DNA from: Ophioderma brevispina
Taxonomy: Eukaryota > Echinodermata > Ophiuroidea > Amphilepidida > Ophiodermatidae
Assembly (NCBI GenBank): GCA_023653785.1
Contig: JAMKCH010035778.1
Location: forward strand, 16,568 to 80,567
DNA length: 64,000 nucleotides
Direction of reading: 5' to 3'
Both the position numbers and the translations under genes were made by a program. This document shows positions 47,305 through 59,499 of the stretch, in pieces. Each line of letters opens with the position of its first letter. Positions within the stretch are counted from its first letter, which is position 1. Below the pieces are notes generated by a model, which saw only the letters and a program-made list of their open reading frames with translations, ran no database searches and was not told where the DNA came from.

Positions 47305-48449
47305 TTTAATCAACGCCGTAAATAGACGCAAATGTAATTACCAAAATCGATATGTCTATCTTCTTTTCGCGCCAATGGACGAAAAGGTTGAACACGAAAG
47401 GGTTAGCGATCTTTTCAAGACATTCTTGCTGAGTGTTGCAATGTATGATGCGGTCCACCAACAACATTGTATGTGCACGTGCTACCTATCTGTACACCTG
47501 TGAAAAACATCTAATTGGTACGTTTCATTATAATTCAAAAGATGAGACTCTTCAGTCTTTAGAGGTGTGGATATGCGACTTTTAAATGTTTCGGTTTAGC
47601 AACCAAACCTGGAAGAAGAATCAGAGCATAGAGTAGAGAGAGGAGACAGCTCAATTAAAAACCTTGACCATTCTAATCGCCGCGTTCGTTAAAAAACAGA
47701 TCATAAAACAACGTCCAATACCAACACGAGATCAATATTAAGGGCTTAATTGCATGTGTATTCACACGTTGCATCGTGTACACTATTGCTGTAGTAAATA
47801 TGGCTAAACCCTTCGGGACAAAATGAAAAAAAAGGGTAACTTTAGGGCTGTTAAGTTTGGTGTCATTGTTTAGATTGACGGGACATTTTCTCCCAATCAA
47901 GTTAGATTTCGTTCCAAAACATCATACTTAAGGAATACGGCGTTACAAAACATTAAAGTTTTAAAAGCCGAAATGCACGAGTAAAAACTATACATCAATG
48001 TAACTCCCTGAAAACATGCATCTCCGACTTTGCCAAACTGGCTTCTTCAGTCTTCCAACCTCAAACGACGCATATGTTCTGACTTGGCTCAATGCTCCAC
48101 CAAGCAGCTTAACATTCCATTCCAAGAGGCAGAACCCTACACTAAGAGCTGTTGGGACAAGGAATGCGGCGAGTGAAAGATATCAAATATCAACTTAAAC
48201 TAAGTGCAAGGCCTGGACCACCGTCAAACCAAAAAAATCACCGGTTCGCACAAAAGCTGTCCAGCTAAGCAGTGTTGGTATCTGCAAATTGCATCGTCAC
48301 AAATGGACGTGCCAAGACCAATTCACATAGCTCGTGCTGTAACGAAGAGATTTATCAACTTCTACAAAAAACCTCTCCACCGTTGAATACCATTGTTCTT
48401 AACCATCAAGTACATATAATGAGACACCGAAGTAATCAGAGTTTTCAAG
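47305..48449. other. Unassigned sequence upstream of the second LINE
   Basis: Short frames at 48016-48386 on plus may be the region before the RT of the following LINE, but no motif confirms it. Nothing else is recognised. Confidence 0.4.
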
Positions 48450-49500
48450 AATGGGAACGCTTCGACCAATGACGGCGCATTCTGGAAGCATCTGTCACCT
48501 GAAAGGCTGTTCGTAGGCCCAACCATTTCTCTATTTCTATAGGACTCAGAAAGGCGAGCCCAAGAGCTACGGACCCATCTCGCTGGCTATCTCACACGAA
48601 GCTGCTTGGGAGAGACTGATACTCAGAAGGATCAATGATACGGCCAAGACAAATCACCAATCACCCAAATTGACTTTCGAAGAGGTAAATCAACTTAAGA
48701 TCAAGATAGAAAGACTTGCCAATGAATCGCGGTCAGCCTTCAAGGAAGAAGCAGAAGGTTGGAGCAGTCTTTATAGATTCTATCTACGGCCTATGCTAAC
48801 AGTCGAAATTCTGAGATTTCTACCTTAAGCTACTCAAAATCGTCCTGATTGTCCAAGCTTGTCAAGTTCATGTACTGCTCTATCCGATCTTTCATCCTAG
48901 GGAACATAAAATGGGCAATGCCATAGAAAGCACAAACTTCTGAAGGGTGTCCCACAGAGTATGTCCTGGCACCCAGTCCTCTTCAGCATTTATATGTCGC
49001 CATGCCGAAGGAAGTTCTTTGCAGTTACTCACGCAGACGTACGGTATTCGAATAGCTGCTGATTCAAAGACCATCACTGTAAGCCAATTCTACCACCGAT
49101 GGCACTTGAAATTCAGGCAAACTCAAAGACTGTCGGCTCTATTTTCCCCCTTGCAAAACACACTGCGCTAAAATAAAAGTCCTTTTTGGGACTGAAATAC
49201 TCAGAATTACGGCTGTAATCGACTCAATCTCTTTGCTTCGTTCACCGGTTAAACAAACCACTGCGCATCGGGATATACCTTTCTGCGGCCACATGTCATG
49301 ACCTGATCGGCTGAGTTGTGCCACGAAATCGTCAAACAAAGGGCCGGCTTCTGTCGGCGATGCTCATAGAGATGAAAGAGTACTCTCTTGCCGAGAAGTG
49401 ACCTTCTTTGGTCAATGCTGTAACAAACGAGTTTGCAAACGTGGTTATAATGTGGATTTAATTGGCGTTAATGCATTAGAGAAAAAACACAAACTAGAAT
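48450..49500 (+). pseudogene. Second LINE reverse transcriptase fragment (Jockey/I/CR1 group)
   Basis: The order of RT blocks is clear despite stops. GAFWKHLSPERL-like sequence lies near 48472-48510. A SYGPISLAISHEAAWERLIL block at about 48567-48626 matches the usual YRPISLL...ERLIL-RI motif. KGVPQSMSWHPVLFSIYM at about 48941-48994 corresponds to GVPQGS-L-P-LF-IY. HADV, where the catalytic YADD should be, lies near 49029-49040, so one catalytic Asp is lost. GLKYSEL near 49188 replaces the usual YLGV-LD. It is a dead, 5'- and 3'-truncated copy unrelated in detail to the LINE at 0.75-4.35 kb. A SINE follows at 49602. Confidence 0.75.
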
Positions 49501-49601
49501 CGTATTGTTAAATATCAGTTCTGATTGCTATCCGCTAGGACACGAAGGACACCTTTCGGAACCTAACACTATAGATGATATCTATCGCTCTTCTATCGAC
49601 C

Positions 49602-49745
49602 CAGCTTGATAGCTCGTCGGTTAGAGCGTCGTGCGTAATCAGAAGGGTCGCTGGTTTCGAAATCCGGCCAAGGGCGCACATGGGGTTTTTTCAACACGAT
49701 AGTGCGCTGGGCCATCTCCAGGGAAAAGCGTAAATAATATAATAC
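49602..49745 (+). mobile_element. tRNA-derived SINE, family C, copy 1
   Basis: The head has an A-box-like TAGCTCGTCGGTTAGAG (about 49610-49626) and a B-box GGTTTCGAAATCCGG (about 49653-49667, two extra bases). The tail is GCGCACATGGGGTTTTTTC, then GTGCGCTGGGCCATCTCCAG. The same tail occurs at 55975-56030. The tRNA-like head is too damaged to be a real tRNA gene. Confidence 0.75.
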
Positions 49746-51439
49746 AATTAGAGAAGAGCTCTAATGTGGGTTTTCGTTGAGACTTCCACGGGACATTGTT
49801 ATTTATATAATACAGAAAAATTGGGACATTATAACCTTGATATTACGTCAACGTCATTTCCTACAAACTAGATGTAGACATATCTATCAATCTCGCAGCC
49901 GCAGACATAATATAAACATATGAAGGTCATTACTACGCCAGTGTTCGTGATACCATACAATTTTGAGTTCTTTGAGTTCAATAATAGAAATTGACATTTT
50001 GGACTTGAAAATAAGGTTCAAAGGCATCCTGCAAACGAGGACAACGGACCTCCCAGAAGGGCCATCTATAAATAGGTTTCATGATACTAACACACTATGG
50101 TCCTTAAAAGAGTCAAAATTGAAATTTTTTGATCCTGGAAATTCACATCAAAACGGTCTTCTCGGTAAAAACTGGCTGTAGACCAGGAGGATCATGTACC
50201 GTTTCATGATTCTGTAATGATTTTGCAATGTTGGTTACGATCTTAAAGTGATTAAACTTATTCCTTTCTTTTAATTAATCAACTTTTTTCAGGCTTGCTA
50301 TTTTTTTTTTTCTGTTAATGATCGTCATCAGTGTTAAAAAATCTCAAAATCGGTAGTTTTAATCGGAAAGTAATTTCCTCTAAATTTGCACACGCAAATT
50401 CACATCGCGTAAGACTCTCCAAAGGCACGCTCAGACGCAATAACTTCATAATGGGACAGTGTCGATGAGTGAGCAAAAGATCAAATTAAGAGCTGCATAA
50501 TAAGGAAACGAGAATCCCTATTTATACATGTCTATAAATCAAAGTACATAAATTGTGCTCGGATTTGTAATTAGGAAATTAAAATTACTTTAAAAGATAC
50601 TGAAGGCAAGAAAAAAGAACAATAAAAGAAAAAATTTCCAAAACGAAATGACGAGAAGATACACATATTGAATTTGGCGGCGCGGTTTCTGAGAGTGCAA
50701 GATTGTCGACACCCCTCCCCTCGGTACACAAAAAACGCAACAACTTTTATTCGAAAGATAGTAATAAATATTTAAAAAAATGCTGGTTGTGGTCAAAACT
50801 TGGTGGCAGGGGGGTTTTTTGGGTTAGTAAAAATCACGTTGTTGAGCTAAAAAATTGATGTTAGAACATCAAGATTTATTAATTTTTAGCCAAACAAATT
50901 TTAATCATTTCATGCAATACATCAATCTTTTACATTTATAGTATAGATTTGTTTTATACAATATATAAAAGGGTTCTGAAATTTAGGCCCAAAACACTTT
51001 TTCCTAAAAAAACATCCGTTTTATCAATGTCACCACAACGAGTATGACCTGAACCCTTTATGCAAATGTAAAAATCGATATCAATAACAAAAAGGATTTT
51101 ACCAATGAAAAATAAGATTGTAATATTTGTACTTTAAAAAAAAAAAATTAAAAAGATTAAGAATCGTTAAAATTGCAGCTCAAATTTTCATTTTCGGGGA
51201 TAGAAATCATCCCTACCACCAAATATTTCAACCAACAACCATCATTTCTTAAATCTTATATATTATCTTCAAATAAAGGTGGGTGTGTTTTGTTGTACGG
51301 TGGGGGGGAGGGGAATAACTCGAAAAACTAGAGCACTTTCAAGGCTCGGCCCGCTCGCTAATGCTCAGATTACAGATACAACGATATTATTAAGTTGAAT
51401 TCTTTAACAGGTGTTCTATACCTTCGTTGATATTCCATT
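49746..51439. other. No recognised gene
   Basis: About 1.7 kb of AT-rich sequence, with a G run at 51301-51312 and A runs near 51130-51150. Open frames are short and unrecognised. Confidence 0.5.
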
Positions 51440-52125
51440 ACAACCATGATTGCTTTACGTACGTCTGGTAGTACAGCGTGTATCTCTCAAATGTGCAAGG
51501 GCAAACTACCCCATGGTACCGTACTCTCTATTGTTGGGTACCCATGCTCGTTCGTAGGAATTGAAAAAAACCCCTTTCGCATATTCTTGGTTAAAAAAAA
51601 ATACCTTTTTTGTGCAATGCATTTATAATTTATCACCCTTTCAAACCAAAACGCGAAAATATGGAAAATAACAGCGGGGAATACAGTGACAATAAAATAC
51701 GAAGTATGATGACAACAAAATGTACATTTGAACATTGCGCAGATGACAAGAGGAAATCTCTAAGAATACATATAGACCTGTGTCGTCAGCTGAAGGTTTG
51801 GGAATTTTATTACTTTGTTGTTTAATCATGGCGGAAAATCACGGGGGAAAACAAATATAATAAATAAAAAGGGTTTCCACTGTACTACCCCTTTTCAAAA
51901 TTTCGCAACTTTGAAAATGAAAAAAAGTGACCCTTTTTTCTGATATCGAGAAAAAAATAAAATTCGCGAAATTGATGAGGAAAAACATCCTTTTTTCGCG
52001 ATCTACGAACGAGCATGGGGTAACCACGGGGACAGTCAGAGGAGAAGGACGGTACCGGGAACTTACCACGTATAAAACGTCAGTCAAGACGACGTTACGT
52101 GATATTCACCCATGGTATTTATAGA
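51440..52125. repeat. Long diverged inverted repeat (~230-bp arms)
   Basis: CCCATGCTCGTTCGTAG at 51541 pairs with CTACGAACGAGCATGGGG at about 52002-52019. Flanking GGTACCGT phrases and AAAACC-CTTTT-CGC phrases also mirror each other between about 51446-51680 and 51880-52110. Translations of the two arms, read outward, show a shared PCSFV plus basic or aromatic residues. It is probably a transposon with degenerate long inverted repeats, and no catalytic motif is seen. Confidence 0.55.
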
Positions 52126-54626
52126 TACAGTTCCAACAAAAGTAATTACTGGACACGGTTTTAAAAATATGAACAATTAGTTTTATTATTATTCCTGATA
52201 ATGTTTGCATGTTATATACGGATAACACTCACGATAACCTGTAAACATAACTCCTTATTCCAATCCTTACCATATCCCAATCCTAAATATTTGCTTTGCG
52301 TTATTTACTTTGCTGATACCAAACTGCTCTCATAGAAAGGGCCAGCATTATTCGATGAAAAAGTGTTCAAGTTTGGTCTCAACGACCAAATATCAACATT
52401 CTGAAAACATGAAAATCTAAAAACTTAAATATTTCATAACACGGGAAAACAAATGCATGGGTAATCTTAAAAAATCATTCCGATTTTTGGTTATAAGTTG
52501 CCGAATGGACACTTTACGAGGTATATGGTTGTAAGGTATATGGCCAGCCGTTTTCTAATTGTGCTGTTCTTAATAAAGGTACATGTTTCATATACTTAAT
52601 CTATATACCCTATCAGGTATTACCATCATACTAAAGCATGGTGTGGTATTCGACTTTATGTATCGTGGCATTTAGCAAGAGCTTAGCGGAAGGTAGTTAA
52701 CGTATCTGGCGCGATATGAACGTAACGTGAGGGATTTCTTTCATTACTAGGCCTGGAAATTGTTACTTCAAAACCAGATTTTTATGCAAGACATATATAA
52801 TATAACATTGGCATGTTCACGATTTATCGCATATTGGCACATTCTTCTACCGTTATTTTTGTCAATTTTGCATCCATTCGAATTATGATAACATATCTGG
52901 CTGCAATATTGACTACATGCTCTCAGAGAACTCTTGCAAAACTTTAATAATCCAATATTATCGTGTTTTGAACTTTATAATTAGGGCATAATAGAGGCTG
53001 ATAAAATGCCATGTAATGTGTGATATGCGCTCTTCCGTAACGAGCAGTGACATATTTTAAAGAATGGATTTGGGCTTGCGACATGGCGAAAAACAAGAGT
53101 TTTGCGTCATCAGCCTTATTGATTGATACTTTCTCGCCCGGTTACAACTTTTAGTCTGGATCATTTGAAAACATAACTCGTAAGTATGATATACATTAAT
53201 AAACGTTCACTTTAAACGGTGCATGACTGTGAGCGACACGGAAAATCGCTTTTTGAACACTTTATCGTAGAATGGCCCAAGAATAGCCTGTGTAGGTAAA
53301 CTGTATACTAGTGTGTGAGCCTGACGTTTCGAACCTTACAGGACCTTCATCAAAGGCAAACTGACAAAGCAACAGATGAGGCAAACCATATATTTATGAT
53401 ATGATATTGAACAAAAGACAGGATGAAGGGGTGGAATTCGACTAAAGGAAACAAGTGGGAATTGGGAAGAGATGGGTGACCGGCTAAGGGACTGGGAGGT
53501 TAAGCTGAAAATAGATAAGGAGATGGGTGAAATCCGTGGGGCATGGAGAAATGGGGAGATGTGTGACAATGACCAGGAAGTCAGTGGGCATGGTTAAGGT
53601 AAAGCTAAAGGAGAACAATGCGATAAAGAGTAGCTTAGGGAGGGGAAGTTATGATAATCAAAGCGTGGGGTAAAATAGAAGACCAGGAAATGAAACAAGA
53701 AAAAGTAAAACTAGTGCTAACACTAACCATCGCTTTCTCCACACTTTAGATCACCTTCGCCGTACTGGTGGACTTTACCATGTATATTTCTAATCAGTTT
53801 CACCTAAATACGCCAATGGTTAAGTTCAATACTAGGTAACATCAGATGCAACACATTAAAATGGCATTCAGCGGAAGTCATTGCCATGTAAGACCGCATC
53901 ACCTGTTGTTTTCATCCAACAGGTGAACGCATTCGTAGAATGCTCCATGCGGATTTCACATCAACATTCATGTGGATTAATTTGCAGTTGCGTTTAATGC
54001 ATGCATCGATACGGTAAACCTGGGTTTGGCAGTGTAGAACATTTATGTGCAATGTGCTCACCACATCCGTGTAGGATTTCACAGGTATCCTTCTAAAGGT
54101 TAGTACTTTAGTAATAAAATATTGAAACAGGTATTTAAATGTTTCAAAAAAGTCTTCAATCAGCTATATATCTTACTAGATATCATTGGCAGTCTTGGGA
54201 GATCTATTTGATCCAAATTGATTGTAAATTAAGGTGAGTATTTCCGCAGCATAAGTTAACATTGCCAAGATATATGAGTAGAAAGTGCAAATTTTGACAT
54301 TTTCAAAGCATAATTATACAATTCATTCAGCTTCTTTCACGAAACGTACAGAAACGTTGACGGTAGGCTGTACCCAATGTGATATAAACCCCGAAAGAAA
54401 AGGTCCATTGTTCGTTACAACACACGCCCTCATTTATCTTGATGTAGAGACTGATAAAATTATTTATTTTTTCTTAGGGAAAGACGGTTTGGTGATGTTT
54501 TGTCTATAGTCTTCGGTAATTTTCGGGTCCAACCTCTTGAAAATGAGAAATGGCTAGGGGCCGATCAGGTAACCTCCTCAACCAAGACGAGTATATGGTA
54601 CGTGTGTACTTTATTCAGGCATTTAT
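52126..54626. other. No recognised gene; purine-rich tract and a small hairpin
   Basis: About 2.5 kb. A purine-rich stretch (G/A on plus) spans about 53400-53710, and the minus-strand serine/proline-rich frame over it is compositional. A 10-bp perfect stem TCACCTGTTG / CAACAGGTGA lies at 53899-53926. Nothing else was identified. Confidence 0.5.
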
Positions 54627-54630
54627 TTAA

Positions 54631-55187
54631 CCCTGGTCTACCGAAGGGGGGTTACCATCCCCACCCACCCCTTCAGGTTTTCCCCCGGCTTGCTAAAACC
54701 CTTTTTGGTGCCAGGTTATTTAATGTAATTGTCAATTGACATTTTCCGCTCCTTTCATCTAAAAACAAACATCCACCAGGGTATAGGTAAGATACAGGCT
54801 GATACTTCTCTTCTTCGGAAGAGAAGTACCAACATGCCTAGCACAACACAGGAATATCACAGACCAATATTTTGATTTTGGTACCAATAGATAGCTATGG
54901 TCCTCCTCCTCTTTCACCATTGATACCAAAAAAGTACCAAGATGGCTAGCATTACGTCAGTATATTCAGTATTTTCATACTTTTCTCAACATATAACGTC
55001 ATAGTGACGTCATAATGGGGATGTTGGTACTTATTTGATACCAATGGAAAAGAGAAATTCTAAGCTATCATATGGTATCAAATTTACAGGAATCTGATGT
55101 TCATTAACGAAAATCACAGGGCAGCTGGTAACCTCCCCCCCCCCCTTCGGGAGTTTTGTTACAAAAAATGGCTCAGGTAGACGAGGG
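54631..55187. mobile_element. 557-bp piggyBac-like MITE with TTAA target sites
   Basis: The ends are CCCTGGTCTACC (54631) and GGTAGACGAGGG (to 55187), a 12-bp terminal inverted repeat with one mismatch. Each is directly flanked by TTAA (54627-54630 and 55188-55191). CCC-type ends with TTAA duplications are typical of piggyBac; Kolobok elements also use TTAA. Further inner matches are GAAGGGGGG with GGTTACC at both ends. There is no transposase. An 11-bp perfect stem with TTCG loop lies inside at 54803-54828. Confidence 0.85.
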
Positions 55188-55199
55188 TTAAGTATTACG

Positions 55200-55390
55200 G
55201 TTCGAGTTGGGTGGCGTGCATGTATAGGCGCTCGTCTTATAATCTAAAGGTCGTGGTTCGATTTCACTTCCGAGGCAAAATGTTTAATCTATTATTTTAG
55301 ACTTAGAGTTTGCAATGGAAACTTCAGAGTCGGCTGGACTGCGACTTGCACAATAAGTATAAGGTTTCCTGGTCGGCCCCTAGCGGCTTG
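55200..55390 (+). mobile_element. tRNA-derived SINE, family B, copy 2
   Basis: GGCGCTCGTCTTATAATC and B-box-like GTGGTTCGATTTCACTTCC at about 55252-55270 are followed by TTAGAGTTTGCAATGGAAAC and TTCAGAGTCGGCT, as in the copy at 37460. It starts a few bases after the piggyBac-like MITE. No target duplication was found. Confidence 0.75.
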
Positions 55391-55571
55391 TTTAAAAATG
55401 TGGGGAACTTGTGAATAAGGTGCAAAATTATGTCAAATTGTGTTTAAATGTACACCAATGTATTTGTTCCATTACAAAAATTGTAAAAGGTATAGTTTGT
55501 CTAGATATCCAGATTTAGTTACACGGCTACAACTGGTCATCCTGGGTTTAAAAACCATCGAATACTTTGAT

Positions 55572-55634
55572 TTTGTAGAACTCAATAGGTCCTTCCATTC
55601 TCATTTAATGGAAGGACCTATTGAGTTCAACAAG
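55572..55634. other. Perfect 22-bp hairpin with 7-nt loop, plus a third direct copy
   Basis: Bases 55578-55599 are the exact reverse complement of 55607-55628 around a CTCATTT loop. A further 4 bp can pair after one mismatch. GTCCTTCCATTCTCATTTAA (55589-55608) recurs directly at about 55633-55652. It lies inside a 77-codon plus frame (55440-55673) that is probably not a gene. Confidence 0.9.
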
Positions 55635-55817
55635 TCCTTCCATTCTCATTTAATGGCTAATTTAGGTAAGTGAGCGCCTTCAATTTGAACATTTTCGTAC
55701 ACATTTCTATGTCAAAATAGCCAGTCTGTGATTTTTAAGCAAATGTATTTTGTATTATTTCTGCTCACATATCACAACTTTGAATGGAATTAATTTGTTT
55801 CAACAACACTGAAATAT

Positions 55818-56044
55818 GAATTGTTATTAATCTTTACTGGAAATAGCCAGCGCACGCAAGTGTTCCAAAACAAAACCCATGTGCGCTTGGCGGGATTAAA
55901 ATCTGTCACTCCTCTACCAACCTTGGCATGTTAGCTCAATTGGCTAGTAATACGGAGGTTGCCGGTTCGAATCCGTCCAAACGCACATTTTTTTCAACAC
56001 TTGCGTGCGCTGGCCATTTCCAGGAAAAGATTAATAACAATTGA
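55818..56044. mobile_element. Head-to-head pair of family-C SINE ends, ~45-bp inverted termini
   Basis: The left arm, from ATTGTTATTAATCTTTACTG (about 55821) to about 55905, is the reverse complement of the right arm, 55955 to about 56043 (ending GATTAATAACAATT). The terminal ~45 bp are almost identical. The right half holds a tRNA-like head TTAGCTCAATTGGCTAG (about 55931) and B-box GGTTCGAATCC (about 55964), then the GCGCAC...CTTGCGTGCGCTGGCC tail seen at 49675-49725. The structure is either two SINEs in opposite orientation or a MITE that has captured a tRNA-like promoter. Confidence 0.8.
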
Positions 56045-58526
56045 TCCTTGTCTGCCTGGAGAACTTAGTAGTTAAAATTTCAGACACTAAGATAATTCAT
56101 TATGCATCAAACCTACTCTAAATTTTAAGGCCGGCCAATATTTCTTATGTATTTCTTTATCTTTCCTTGCTCAGCTATATTTAAGATACGCATCGTTAAA
56201 AATGAATTTAACCCACTCAATCAAATTGTACCAAAAAGCACTCACAATTTGTCAAAATTGAGTTTTAACAAATTTGTATATATGCAAAAAACACGCTCTG
56301 AAGATTTGAAAGTAAAATTCCATTGGCAAAGAATATTTTTTGACATATATTTCTTTTATATTCCTTTACAATGGACCTTTTGTCATTTTGAACATTTTGG
56401 AAAGTCAAATTTCATAATTTCATAATTTCAGTTAGCAATGATCAATTTGAAATGAAACAAAAAACAATGCAAAGGAAAACGTTTGTTTATACATGTATTT
56501 TACAATGAACTCAAATTCCATCTCCTGCCCAATTAATCCTGTTTTTTTTTTATATACCACATCATAATTAACCAATTGGTTAAACGATTTTGCCTATAAG
56601 TATTTTAAGTGCGGACTTTGTAATTTCGCGTAGTAAACGTTGCTCGTTAAGTTAATACTTTGCATAATGTCTTTGTACTCCCGTCATCTGAAAACCACTT
56701 TGCCATTGGATATTTTACCAAAACTCTGGTCATTGATGGGGTACATCAACACGTCCACATAACAGGAAAAAATGAAAATCGGTAGTACAGATTCAAAATG
56801 GCGGTCCAACAACCGATTTTTACGACAAAAATGAAAACAAAAACCACTTTCCGAAGGACTTTTTTGCATAAAAGTTGACTCTTAATAGTAGGACATAAAT
56901 CCAATTGCATTACTGAAATAAAACTTCAAAAAAAGGTTACTCTAGTACGATTTAAGGGGCAAAACAAACTTTTGAATAGCGCCATCAAAATGTTTATTTA
57001 TGCTAATTAGCACAAAAACGGCATGGGCGATTTGATGTTTTTTTTCCACCAAAATATGCGCAACCGATATTTAGGCAATTACATAAAATCTTGGGCAAAA
57101 ATAATTTGCCCAAGAAAAAAAACGAAATCACGGGTCCACGTGGATTCCCATGCTAAAGTGTTAAAATAAGCTGCCCACAGTGTATTTCCTTTATAATTTT
57201 ACCTAAGTTGTCCTTTATTGAATCATTAGCGCCCAAACCAGTGATATTGCAGTAAATTATAAAAGCATCGGGGCATGATACAAACTGTGCTAATGATAAT
57301 CACTGAAAGTTGCTGAAGACACATATGAAATGCGATCCTTGGTATTTCGACAAGAAATGACGTACATGAAGCATTATGCAGAGGAGTTTTTGGTTATCCG
57401 TATATCAGAATTATGGCACCTTCTTTGAAATGATTACCAGTTTAGATTACAAATTCCAATTCTATACAGCATTTTTACTTTTCGTTCTGCGAATGATACA
57501 TCCAATTTAACATATTAGTTGGTTTCAATTTCAGAAAATAAGCAAAATCGGTGAAAAATACAGATTATATGTATAGTCGCGAAAAATAGATTTAGCAACA
57601 ACAGAAGTAACGTAACATATAAGCTTTGCTGTGATTTTGAATTTTACCTAGGGTGTAATGTGCACTTTATGGCGATGCTTGCACCGATTACAACGCAGCT
57701 GTACGTCTCCCTTTCTATGTCTTTCTGTGTCGCCCTTTACATTACTCTATTTTCCCTGTCTTTACCCTTCACTCTATACATTTCGCTCTCCTTCCTCTTA
57801 CCTTTGTGTGAGGGAGCCTTGTAGGTGTGTGAGTTAAGAAAGGGACTTTTAGGGTGATTGTGTGTACGTGTATTCTAAATGTAAAGACCCGACCTAGATA
57901 ATTCGGTGCGTCATTACGGTGCGTCAGTATTAAGCCGTCCATTGCCAATAATTACTACAATTCCATATCCAGACACGCTTAAATTTTGTTTTAAAGCATC
58001 CGAAAAAGACATAATTCTCATCAAAGTAACCTAGCAACAGCACCAGACTACGTCCAGTAGTGTTTGAATTTCCGTCAATTTGACCATCTGAAAACATTGC
58101 TTTTTTAAAAAAGGTGTAAGTGGTTTGTTGTTCTTATGCCCGCCAAGGTGTGGAACACAAATATTATTTGACACGTTAATCACCAGCCTTTTAAATTTCT
58201 ATTCATTGCGAAACTTTGCAATACCAATTGAACGGTAATCTTATCGATATTTACAATACAGACTTAAAATTTGGAGCGAAAAAAGCACTTAAACGTACTC
58301 TATTCCATCCAATCATGAGGAAACGCCACCGTTTCAGTGCGGCCTTGTGTTTTAAACTGTAGGAATTATGTGGCCGTGCAACCCCCTGCATATCAGTTGG
58401 AGGAACAAAATTCTCGGCATGGTTTTCCTGTCCGATAATTTTCAAAGTTTTTCGAATATACATTTGGTTGCTAGGTCTGGTTACGTTCATTTAATAACCT
58501 CACCTGTAATAAGGTTCCAAAAACTG
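56045..58526. other. No recognised gene; one pyrimidine-rich tract
   Basis: About 2.5 kb, AT-rich. A C/T-rich stretch lies at about 57700-57805. Open frames under 100 codons resemble nothing known. I see no repeat ends. Confidence 0.5.
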
Positions 58527-58671
58527 ACTGCGATAGAACGTCTGAAAGACTTAAACACCAAAACCAAAAGGTGCAGTTTTGGTATTTTTCAATGGTCCCT
58601 GTGGGGTACAATCAATACTAGACCGTATTCAATAGCCAGCCTTGTTTGGTGGACACTATAGACGCATTCCA

Positions 58672-58736
58672 ATACTACAATACATTCACCTGTGCAATCG
58701 CTAAACCTGATCCTTGACAGGTGAATGTATTGCAGT
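58672..58736. other. Hairpin of ACAATACATTCACCTGT and its complement
   Basis: ACAATACATTCACCTGT near 58677 is followed after about 24 bases by ACAGGTGAATGTATTGCAGT. The same phrase occurs at 11109, 19271 and, complemented, near 19890-19920. It sits in the left arm of the palindrome. Confidence 0.8.
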
Positions 58737-58794
58737 CCTGGAATTAGGCAATCTTGCACCACATGTCTGGTGGCTGACGGGTGACTATAAACAC

Positions 58795-59205
58795 AGACCC
58801 CAAGACCCCGAGACCCAGACCCCCCTCAACTACAAAAACAAAGACCCCTTCAAACTATAAAACAAAGACCCACCTAACTATAAAACGAAGTGACCGGGGG
58901 CCCTCAACTATAAAACAAAGACCCCCTCAACTATAAAAAACAAAGACCCACCCCCTCAACTATAAAACAAAGACCCACTCTAACTATAAAACAAAGACCC
59001 CCCTCAACTACAAACAAGACCCCCTCAACTATAAAACAAAGACCCCCCTCAACTATAAAACAAAGACCCCCTCAACTATAAACCAGACCCCCACCTAACT
59101 ATAAAACAAAGACCCCCCTCAACTATAAACCCAATACCCCCTCAACTATAAACAAGACCCCCCTCACTATAAAACAAAACCCCCCTCAACTATAAAACAA
59201 AGAGA
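58795..59205 (+). repeat. Minisatellite, left arm (~23-nt unit, plus orientation)
   Basis: About 17 units built on CAACTATAAAACAAAGACC with CCC/CT separators. Several units have lost AA or gained bases. The C-rich spacer varies from CC to CCCCC. The unit count is approximate because homopolymers may be miscounted. Confidence 0.92.
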
Positions 59206-59499
59206 AAATCAAATGGCACCACAAATCAACGGTTATTTTTCGATTTACGGTACCAGAAGTGAAAGTTTTGAAGAGATCACGGAAAGGGGGTGGTAACGCT
59301 TGATATCGGGCATTGAAAATAAATCCCCCTAACATTTTGTCAATATAATGAAATCCATCCCATATTAAAATTAGGATACAGAAGGTTGGTCATTTGGCAG
59401 GAAATTTCATTTTTTTGAGACAATGGGTACGTATGCAACGTATATGGAATTGAGATTATGCAAGGAATTCAGAATTGGGTTGGGTTTTTGTTTTAATAG

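Noticed and set aside
53336..53569. Serine/proline-rich minus frame
   Set aside because: Explained by the purine-rich strand bias of 53400-53710.
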